From Paraspadella gotoi (taxonomy: Eukaryota; Chaetognatha): 64,000 nt of DNA. Position numbers and translations under genes: made by a program. The notes beneath the pieces are model-generated. The model did not search any database. It had not been told where the DNA came from and saw nothing but the letters and a program-made list of their open reading frames with translations. This document shows, in pieces, positions 25,964 through 50,300 of this stretch (positions within the stretch are counted from its first letter, which is position 1; each line of letters begins with the position of its first letter). The DNA is taken from contig CM119265.1 in assembly GCA_051294375.1 (NCBI GenBank), forward strand, positions 10,557,042-10,621,041, written 5' to 3'.

Positions 25964-28900
25964 TCAAGACTCGGACCGATGAGACATCGGCGGAAACTCT
26001 TGCTCGTCGTCGAGGCGAAGTTCGGAAAGGCTGCGGGGAACGGATTCAGTTCCAGCGTCGGAAGGCAGGGCGGAGGGAGCGTCGAGAGGCAGGGAATTCG
26101 AGTTGGGCGCTAGATTTGTGGGTGGGAGGGACGAAAGGGAAGAGAAAGGATACACAGGTGGAAAAACGTGGAGGAGAACTTCTCAATTCGTGCGAATCTT
26201 ACCTGACAGAACAGGTTGACCCTGCGGTTCGCAATACGGTTGACTCTCCATCAGTGGGGCCGGCGACGCGGGGTTGCTGGAGCCCGCAGCAGCCGCGTAG
26301 GAAGTAGGATTGGAAGGGACGCTTTGGGAGTCTAAAAGAAAAAGAAAAATATAATTTTACTCGGTGATAATTTTTTTTTCTTATCACCTTTAGTTTCGAC
26401 TCCGTCGATCCTGTACTGTTTGACAAGGGCGCAATCAGCTCCCTCTACGGGGTCTAAATTGTAGATGTAGAGCCACCCGTCGGCCGAGGCCACTAAAACT
26501 CTGGGCACCTGAAAACGATGTAGATTTCCAATGAGTATTATTAATGTATTGTGGATTTTTATCCAGCGGAAAGAAACCAACAAAAGATTTGGTCTTCTTT
26601 TGAACCTTGTGGATGTTGGCGACGGCGCAAATAGTTTTGCAGCCGAAAAAGGGGAGTCTGACGGTCGCGAAGTCGCGTCCTTGGGAGAGCATGTCCGAAA
26701 CGCCGGAAGGCAGGTAATTCGCGGATTTGACTAGAGCGTTGCCTGTGAAAGTAATGTCAAAATTAAAGTTAGGAAACCAATAGAACAGAATAATTTTCCC
26801 CCCCTGGATAAACATCGCCTGTTTCACGACGACGAAGCTCATACTCCTCACCTATATATCCCATCCATCCGCCGTCAGCGCCGTCGGTTCCCTGAGCAGG
26901 ATTGCTGGTCTTCCTCCCGTCCTGTCCGCGTCCACCGCCGACGGATTCCAGTTTAAATACGTGCACGGTTTCGGTGTTGGACGAGGCGGCCAGATAGGAA
27001 CCGTCGATGCTAAAGGCCAGCGAGTAAATGGAGACGCAACGTTTGACTCCGCGACGAAACTCGTGGAGTTTTTGGCCTGATTTTGACAGAGGATTCTCTT
27101 TGGTTCTTAGTCAAAATAACAAGTTTCAGTCTCTGACTGAACCATACGTCACAGTTTTTGTCAATGTGTAAGGGATGAGTATTTAATATGATCTTAAATG
27201 AGATTAAATTTCTCAAACTCATTTACATATTGTGGTGTTGAACTTATATTAAATCCAAAATGAAAATGTATCAATTCTACTAGTTACAATATTATTAGTT
27301 CTGTTTTTCGGTTTTTCAGTACTTAATTATAGTCTTTAGCAATACTGGTGATTAACAGGAATTATAGTAATATTTTAATTGATTAATTAATGATTATAAT
27401 TTGTATTTTATTGCTTAGAGATTGACTTTCTCATATTTGATCATCTCTTTATTTGTTCAGAAGTTTAACCATTATTCAGCTTTGGTTTTGGGGACGCACT
27501 CTCTTGTTAGAGTCCATATCTCCTTATCAGAGCTCAATCAGCAAAAGGCTAACATCCTAAACCGTTAATCACTAATAGTGCTAAACTGCTAATTTGTGTT
27601 CAATAAGGTTTAAGCACAAGATAATAAAGACCAATTAATAGTGTTTAATCATGTTTCCATTTCTCTACTTCAGATACAGCTATCTACCCAATTATATAAC
27701 AAAGACTTACAGATTTAATAGCGAGCATTCTTCACCGATGCAAGGTCAAGTCAAGATTCACAAGTAAGATACAACTGAAAAGCGCATTTTATAGATAAGC
27801 TGTTTACACTGAACCTCTTAGTAATTAAGAACATACATCTCTTATCTCAGGCAAAATACCCTCCAAAAAATGCCTTTAAGTGTAATTTCTTTCGCAATAT
27901 ATCCTCTTCTTATCTTTGCCTTTAATAGAAATGCTCACAATCTTTTTCTGTAACAAATTTTACTTTCTAGTTTTATGTTATTTAATGTACTATCCAATGA
28001 CTTAATTGACAGACAGGCAGTCACGGCTCGAGCTGAGACTGAAAAGGAGCACGATATTTGTTCTAACCTTCGGGGATGGAAAAGACCCGGACGACGGTGC
28101 CCTTTTCCGACGCCGTCGCCAGGCGCGTCCCCGTGGAGTTAAACTCCATCGCCGCCAGCTTGTTGTCGTGGGCGGGGATCATCGTGACGGCGCGGAGATT
28201 GACCGTATCGAATACCTGGACCTCGCCGATCTGACGAGGAAAGCAACACTTAAAATAATGAATATAGAAAATAGATAAAATAAATACTAGTATTAGTTTC
28301 ATGATGAGAGTTTCTGTGCATAAGCCAATAATTAATTTGCCTAATATTTCGAACTATATTTCAGTCCATCACTGGCAGTGAAAATACATGATTTAAAACA
28401 GAGAGAAAGAGACCTTTAAGTGGTCAAAAATTAACCCAAAAAGGGTTGCCCCCCCCAGTCCCACAAGCTTTCCATAATGTTAATATTAATATTAATTTTA
28501 CTCCCTGTGCTTGCCATGACGATAAAAAAAAATAATAAAAAGAAATACCTGCGAGGAGCCGGGATAAGCGAGGAAGCAGTTGTCGTTGTTGACCGAGAGA
28601 GCGCAAAGGCCCTGTGGGTTAGGGGGGGTGTCTCTGATGGTGTGAAGCACTTTCATGTCGCGAATATTGTGGACGTAGAGGGACTCTTCGAGGCAAACGA
28701 TGAGGCGGAGTCGGTTCAGTTTCACGGCCAGGATCGAGTTTGAATAGCTGTAGTTGCAAATCTCAGTTCCCTTTTTGAAATGGCATATTTTTAGTTTTCT
28801 GGAAAAAAATAAGTCAGACAGCGTTCACGGAAAACTACGTAAAAACTTTTTTTTTTTAAATCGCTTTCAATTTCTCACCGAGGTGCGGAAAGGGATACCA

Positions 28901-29108
28901 CGGCGACGAGAGAGGATGAAAAGAGACGCTCAACGATGCAGATGTCCTCGCCGCCCGTCTCGTAGATACGATCAAGCCGCTCCACCGTGTTGAGCGAAAA
29001 AAGGCGGTAGCCGTCCTTGGCGCCGACGGCGAGAGAAGTCGCGTCCTGATTGAAGTTGACGAAGAGGAGGTCGGCGCCCGCTTCGCCCGCGCCAGACGCC
29101 AAATTCAT
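25964..29108 (-). CDS. WIPI2: WIPI2-type phosphoinositide-binding WD-repeat protein (Atg18 family)
   Basis: This seven-bladed propeller binds PI3P on the growing autophagosome and recruits ATG16L1 in animals. Eight exons (29108-28879, 28798-28549, 28230-28068, 27076-26852, 26742-26606, 26508-26388, 26331-26203, 26109-25964) join in frame to 466 residues. The start [20 protein letters not shown] matches WIPI2, as do [40 protein letters not shown] and [17 protein letters not shown]. The phosphoinositide-binding FRRG motif is intact in [10 protein letters not shown], with [17 protein letters not shown] just before it. The C-terminal [12 protein letters not shown] is the WIPI2-type tail. The blade with [18 protein letters not shown] carries a low-complexity insert. 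Introns 1 and 2 are short and intron 3 is about 990 bp. Confidence 0.93.
27077..28067. other. WIPI2 intron 3
   Basis: This ~990-bp AT-rich intron is by far the longest of the gene. I see no ORF or confirmed repeat. A stretch with GATGCAAGGTCAAGTCAAGA near 27740 and several GCTAA-rich phrases may derive from an old insertion, but the boundaries are not clear. Confidence 0.35.
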
Positions 29109-29970
29109 CTTGCGGTTTATATGATAACAGTTATACTATAAGTAAGTGAGGTAAGGTAGGGGGCAGGAGATGCGAAGTGTGGGAGAGCACTAAAAGAGTA
29201 ATCGTTTTTTCGCAAAGAAACTCGAGTCTAATTCTTTGAAAGCCAACGCAAACCTCGTTATCGTCAGCGTCGTCCGGGAGAAATCAGCTGAAAATAAAGG
29301 GAGATCCGCACTCTCGATTTTCTCGAGTCAACATTTGTCCAAGACTTCATTTTACGTCTAGAGTTATTTGAGCGAGAGCCAGAGAGACAAAAACTCTGTC
29401 GAAATAAATACTCGAATCGATAGAGACGTATTTATACAGACGTACATTCATATTACAAGTGGTGTGTTTGTTTTAACGTGAATAATTATCTTGAGATCAA
29501 AACGCTGATGAGAAAAAAATCGGAAAGTTTTTTTTAAAGGACTACGCTTAAATGCAGCGTAAGGCGCACATATTTAAAAAAAATGAGACAACAGAAAAAT
29601 CCTGACTAAAATTATCTAGATATGCTCGCCCCCAAAAAACCTATTAATATCCATGAAAAAGACAATTAGGACGAAAAGAGGAGCAAGGGGTTCTTAATCA
29701 ATCACAGAGATAGCAAAGGACTAGAATGGAAGATATCAGCGTTCCAAGGCGATGTATATATAAAATAGTAGCTTCCGCTCCTGGTCCCTCTCAAACTTCG
29801 GAAGTAAATAGTATTATGATTAATATGATTATCTATTATTCTTAATTTCATAAATAAAGTCTTCAGGGAAACCAGATGACATAGGGCGAGAAACAATAAG
29901 ATTGATAGTTTTACATTTATTCGTATTACTTTCCCAGGACCACGAAGCGTAAAGAATGAGTGTTTTTTCT
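29109..29970. other. Spacer WIPI2 to ITFG1
   Basis: The ~860 bp includes the WIPI2 promoter and the ITFG1 3' UTR. The 90-codon - strand ORF at 29702 overlaps the UTR and lacks family resemblance. A TTTATT near 29917, which reads as AATAAA on the - strand, lies about 55 bp past the ITFG1 stop and could be its polyadenylation signal. Confidence 0.4.
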
Positions 29971-43755
<13,785 letters not shown>

Positions 43756-44315
43756 TATTTGATGAGTACGTTAACTGCCTTTTCTTTTTTTTTTCTTTTG
43801 CGTCACGATTTACGCGTAGTGATCACCAATAAAGTTTAAGTTTCCGGTGAAATTCACAGAAGAAAATAAAGAACCACTGGGGAAAAAAATCTACTGGTAG
43901 AATTCAGTCTACGTCTATTTTCAAATTATTTCGTAACTAAGGACGACAATAAAAAAAGAAAAAAAAACAGGAGATAACAAATAACTAAAGCAATTTAAAC
44001 TGAAGATACATATCTTCGCGTTAGGGGACAACATCCCCGCACAGACTTGATGGTATATATCTTTCGAATAAATGGAAGATTGTCGGGAACCTGTTGCGTT
44101 CAATAATAGTCGTACAGTTAAAGGAATTATCACAGATGATTCGAACTCCGGTAAGATTAATTATTAAGTAAAACAGACAAAGTTAAAAAATTTTAAAAAC
44201 TCGAATCCGGATTGGTTCATTTTGGATTTGCCGAGAAGTGGGGGGGGGGTGGAGGAAGGGTGAGGTGCCGAATTTCATCTCGCCATTCCGGGTCGGGTAA
44301 GAAACGAGGCCTCGT
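43756..44315. other. Spacer ITFG1 to F-box/UBC gene
   Basis: About 560 bp holds the ITFG1 promoter side and the 3' UTR of the F-box/UBC gene. It is AT-rich with a G run near 44240. No gene or clear repeat was found. Confidence 0.4.
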
Positions 44316-47300
44316 TTAAGGGCCGTCGAAACAATCTTCACCCGATATCAAGACGTCGTGCATGGCGTAACGCCAGGTCCAAATCCTGGCGATCCTGTTG
44401 TATTCGACGGGATCTTCCCTGATGATTTCCCCGATTGAGGGTTCCATGCTCGTCTCAAGGTAAGGATCGGTGAGCAAGGATTGGATGCTTATGAGGACTT
44501 TGGATATGGTTAGGGCGAGGCTCCAGTTATGATATAACGAGTCCAAACCAATGTCGCCGTGCCGAGAAATGTTGGGATGAAAGGTTCTGAGAATTTACAG
44601 GATTTTTGATTAAGTGGTAAAACTAAAAGCGGGCCTTTTTTAACCAACCTCGTGAGAAAACGAACGACGGGAGGTTTCATAGGATAGGTTGGAGGAATTT
44701 GCATGAAGAGGAAAAAGATTCCTCCTTCGTAGGGACTTCCCTGGGGCCCCGTGATCGTGGCCTGCCAATGACAGTAAAACCGATCCAACGGAGTCGCCTG
44801 AATGCCCTCGGGAGGATCCGACTGAGGTTTTTTTTTGGGGGGGGGGAATTAATAATCAAGTTTATTAACAAAAGTGAATCGTACCTATAAGACTTAGGGT
44901 AGTGAGGGGTAATTCGGAACACTGACATATATATTATATAATGAAATAAATATATATAAATATATGTAGTCGGGCATTGCCTAGGTTCACCCCGCCCTAT
45001 TAGCATGGACTCTTTCAGTTGTGACCCGGTGGCTCATTGAGTAAAGCCATCAAGCTCATGACCACTAGGTACCGGGTTCAATCCAACCCGGTACCTACCC
45101 TGCAGGGAAGTGAGGACGGCGTAAGCCGCCTTGGGAGCGTGGCAAACCCTCAGCTTGGTTCCAAGGCCCAGGACCGTTCCATGTCTGCTAGAGAGCGTTA
45201 TAGAGTTACGGATAGTCATCTTCTGCCCACTTTAGCGCCTTATCCACATATATATATATATAATGAAATAAAATAATTGTTGTACTAATTTTTTTAAAAT
45301 TTTTTGGTCATTAAATACTTCACCAATTTGACTTTCAAAATTAAAGTACAAACTCTACAACATTCCGCCTGCTGCTGAGGCAGCTTGACAGCATGCATTT
45401 GAAATTTGTCAGTCATATTGACGTAATGACTATATGGAATATTAAATATCTGATAGACGAGAACTACTATTTTAATTTTACGTTACAAAAATCTTGTGCC
45501 AGGGGACACTTTCCTAAGATATCATTACCAAGAAAAATTTTTTTTTAATAATATTTACTATGCAAAATTATTCATTAATTAAAAAAAGTAGATTCGAAAA
45601 TTACTCGCACTACTATATTATTCAGGCCGAACAAACTGATCGATATCATGTTTGGCCTTGCCTGTCTGTGATTCCTGTACGTCATGTACTTAAATAAGTA
45701 TATGAAGTTAATTTTTTTTTAAATGTAAAGCGAATTATTGATATTTACCGTTTAAAAATTTATAGCCGCACTATAATATGCAATGAATTAACAGAAAAAT
45801 GATTTTTCCAAAATATAATATCGAAAATTATAGCAAATAATGAAAATATGCGCCGTTTATCTCTACAGTAATATTTATTTGCTACATAAAGTTAGTAACT
45901 CTTAAATATATAGTATTTTTGAAAGGAATATATATAACAAATTTACAATTATAATAATTAATGTGGTGTAAAAAAACTAGTAATGAAAGGATTTAATAGT
46001 ATTTTTACCTCACGTTCATTCAGGAAAAATAAATGTTTTTATTTCTTGCATGCCTTTCCACAGTGAAATTTACAATTAATATGTTAGTCATTATTAAATT
46101 TTAGTACAGAACAAGAATGTTTTTAAAATCACTATACTCATGATGCATTTACATTAAGAGTTAGATCATTAAAAAGTTATTGACTTTTATGGATAATGGT
46201 TGTATGGAGTTCAGAACACAGCAGAGAGATGGCCAAGTTTACTCCTGAATTTTGGAGAAGGAAAAAAAATCCTGGATCTTTAAAATATTAAATGCGTAAA
46301 TCCGTAACTGAACTTTGTTCCCATTTCTGGAAAGGGTTTACTCCGTCATTTTGTCATTTTTGCTATGCGACAAAAAGAGAGCCGTATAAACTACCAGCAT
46401 ATTACAGCTTTTCTTTAGGTTAAAAACCCCTTCTGAATCTTATCAATCTATGAATGCTTTGTCTACGGCCGTTTGAAGGAATACCCAACACGGATATTTA
46501 TCTAGCGTGCAGTTTAAACAGTTTTGTAACGTGAGTTGCAGAAAAACGTCGCAAATAAAAATAGATTTTAAAAGATGAGAGAGAGACGAGTTTCCAACAA
46601 GATGAGAAAAATAGTTCGAGCGGGTGAATAATGCAAACGAAAAAATAATCAGACGGCAAGGCAATCTTCGCAATCGCGATCACGAGTGAATGTCGGACAA
46701 ATTAAATATAAGTCAATTGAGAGCTTTAGGCTCTTACTATTTACGATCGTTGGCAGCGCCGTCCGGTCGTGACCGATAGACGGGAGGAAAAAGGGCTCGA
46801 CGGGGGTTTCGGGAGCGGCGTGGATATGATATCAGATTTATTTGCCACGTTTGAAGAGGAGACGAGACGCGATGAGATTATTTGAAGACGATGACAAGTA
46901 ACGTGAAACGGAATCATCCCATATTTTTTATTGGTTTTAAAGCTTTGTTTATATAATTATGGTTTTTTATGATTTTGGGAATTTAATTATCGGCCAAATT
47001 ATGAACTGTTAATCTTTTTGTATAAACAAACAGTGAATCGACGGATCGTTGCCAGTGTTCAAAGTCACGGAAGTCAAGCAGCTCAAACACTAATGGACCT
47101 TTTATGAAGGACATTGATTATAGCCCATCGCAGGCGCCGCAGACGGCCTCTGAACAGCATTCTCTTTACGTGTCCCTCCGTAAAACAACGAGAAAATTGA
47201 GGCGGGAACACTGCGTGCGAATATATGACATTAAAATTAATTGACCTAAAAGTGGTCAAATGACGACAAAACGAGGTTAGCGAGCACGATAATTTACATA

Positions 47301-50300
47301 ATCCACAAAGCACTTTTTACAAAAATCTTCAACTAAAATCGTGAACATACTATCAATCTCAAAGACAACACGCGCTGTAGGCAGAACATAAGGAGAATTT
47401 ACAATTTTTAAATGAGGACAAGTGGAAGACAATATCGCGCCTTCTTACTCCTTATATCCTTGTTGACCCGATAGTACAATTTTCTTTTTTTTAAATCAAT
47501 TATTTTCTGAGGTGAATAAAGAAACGTGTTCTGTTATTCATTTGTTTTTATGTGATCACGATCGTCCGTCTAAAACTGTTATTTCTTTCTCATAACATAC
47601 GTTTTAGAACTCCTTAATCAACTCTTTTTGAAAGTAAGTTTCCAGCTATGCAAAGATAGATTTTTCGTTTAGAGACGAGGGAGTAGAGAGAGGAGAGAGA
47701 AAAATAGGAAGAGGGAGAAAGAAAGGAGTGAGGATTAAGTCCGGTTATACTGATGCGGCAGGGGCTTCTATTTATGAACCTTCTCTCACTTATTCTTCTT
47801 TGAAAAACACAACTTTTTATTAAGTAAAAATAAAACCAAAACTAAAATTCGATGGTACGTGACCAATTGCCCAACTCAATATCGCAATTGAAGATTCTTT
47901 TAAAAATTGTAAATCTGCAGTGGTTCCTCTGAAATATTTTTTTGGGAATTTTTATTGTGAAATTAAAATAAAATACAGTTAGGTAAAGGAATAGACAGGA
48001 ACTATTTTGAAAAATTTATATTGCTGCTATGATCCGCCCTAATCAGTTTGTAGGAGAAGAGGGGAAAGATGGTGATTAAGGCGTAGTAAAATTTTGAAAT
48101 TTAACTTTAATTAAAATTCTAAAAGTGAGGAAGAACAGCATTATACTATAACATTTGTGTAATAAATTTTACAATATACGCAGTAGGCCATATTTATAAA
48201 GTACTAATCCAATAAATGTTAAAATTTCAAACAGTTTTTTCTAAGATTTTTTTCAGATTTGGATTCGTCATAAAAGTTGATAAAGAGATATAATTCTTTG
48301 AAAAATTCTTCATTAAGTGGGTCAAAAATTAAGAAAGCTATATTTTAAGCTGAAAATTAATTTTTTATATATTAAATATAGTTTTTTTAATTTTCAACCC
48401 ACTTAATGAAAGAATTTTTAAAATGATTTACATTTTTTTATCAACTTTTGACGAGGAATTCAAATCTGCATCAAATTAAGAAAAGCTTATTTTGAAATTT
48501 TTGATTTTATAAGGATAGTACTATATATAAATATAGCCTACTGCGAAAATAAAAAAATAAAATAAATTTTTAAAATTAATGTTCACTGATGGTATGTTGT
48601 TCATAATTTACTTTCAGAATTTCCATACGTAACTTTCACGAGAGAGAGAGAGAAAAAGAGAGAGAGGGCAAAAAGCTTCCAAAACAGAGATAGTGGTTAA
48701 AGAATGAGTAGAGTTTAAGTTGAGGACAGATCAGCTGTGAAAAGAAGTGAAATGGTCAATTGGTGAAAAAGAGAGAGAGAGAGAGATAAGGAGAGAGAGA
48801 GAGACAACATAATACATTGTGCAATGTACAACAAGGAATAAGTTTAAACTAATAGTGAATTTAACAATTAATCTAATAATAAATAGATAGTAATAAAAGT
48901 AAAGAAAGTTTTTAAATATGAAATGATACATTTTTGTGAGGGATAGATAAGTGACTGTTAAAGTGAAAAAATTAAGAATTAAGATCGAGCTCAAAATGAG
49001 CAGGCCCCCCTTGGTTTATGCAAATAAAGGCCTTAACGATGAAGCCGGGTCATTGACATGTCATTGGTTGAGATGACAATTCTGTTGAGTTCGTTGCCAT
49101 TGCATTAGGCAGACTTCCTTGCGGGAAGAGACCAAGTGCAACTCGAATGTCTCTCTGGCCTGATACGCCTGCCGACTACCGCCCGGTAGTCGGCATTTTG
49201 AGCTCTATCTTAATTCTTAATTTTTTCACTTTAATAGTCACTTATCTATCCCTCACAAAAATGTATCATTTCATATTTAAAAACTTTCTTTCCTTTCATT
49301 ACTATCTATTTATTATTAGATTAATTGTTAAATTCACTATTAGTTTAAACTTATTCCTTGTTGTACATAGCACAATGTATTATTTTATCTCTCTCCCTCT
49401 CTCCTTCTATCTCTCTCTCTCTCTTTCACCAATTGACCATTTCACTTCTTTTCACAACTGATCTGTCCTCAACTTAAACTGTACTCATTCTTTAACCACT
49501 ATCTCTGTGTTGGAAGCTTTTTGCCCCCCCCTCTCTCTCTCTCTCCCTTCTTTTACACAAATTTGTAAATGCATCATTAACGCTGATGAAGACTCGAAAA
49601 TAAAGAGTCGAAACATGTCCGTATATAAATAAAATCGTTGATGAAAATATTTGTCAAACTTTGTTTAAATCTCTACACTCAACGAAGCTGAAAGGATTAA
49701 TACAATGGTTATAATTTGTTAATAATATGGACAGAATAACGTCGCATTTTGACATATCATAATATGAAACTATGTAACTGTCATTCTTTGGCAAAAAGAA
49801 ACCAAATGCTAAAAAAATACGAGAAAAAACGAAAACTATAGCACTAAAGGATATCAATTCTCTAATCATTGGCTCTTGAGAATTTGTATTAGCTCAAAGG
49901 CCGTCCAGTGGGTTAAATCTGTAGTTTTGGGGAAAATTCTTATGTTTTCTGCATTATCCAGCTCGCAGCATTGACTAGAATGTTAATTTTTACATGTTAT
50001 ATTATGTCATATAATTTCCATTGTCTTTAGAATCTATGGTATTGTTTTTTAGTTGATTGCTTTATGAATTTAAATATGATTTGAACATCGATTTCCCTGG
50101 AAGCTTTTGGAGCGCCCATTTTTCCATGACTCATAGCAGTAACGGCCTTTTTCAAGGAATTTTATTCCAACCACCTCTACTAGTTTTTCTAATGGAGTTT
50201 CTCGGCATTCGAGAAAAAATGATACATCTTGCCCCAGAAAATTCTCCAAATCTTACCCCAAACGCAAAAAAATTAAATTTGAAGTTGTAAAATTTTGCAC

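Noticed and set aside
45030-45090. Functional tRNA gene at the SINE head
   Set aside because: It has good A and B boxes, but the same sequence recurs at 19 kb with a shared non-tRNA body, so it is a SINE.
46824-46884. Possible + strand start exon reading MISDLFATFEEETRRDE
   Set aside because: It looks like the start of a protein but hits a stop after 19 codons, has no GT donor in frame, and no following exon was found.
47083-47313. - strand ORF in the F-box/UBC intron as an additional exon
   Set aside because: It has no resemblance to F-box or E2 families and would break the clean phase-0 junction between 50878 and 44821.
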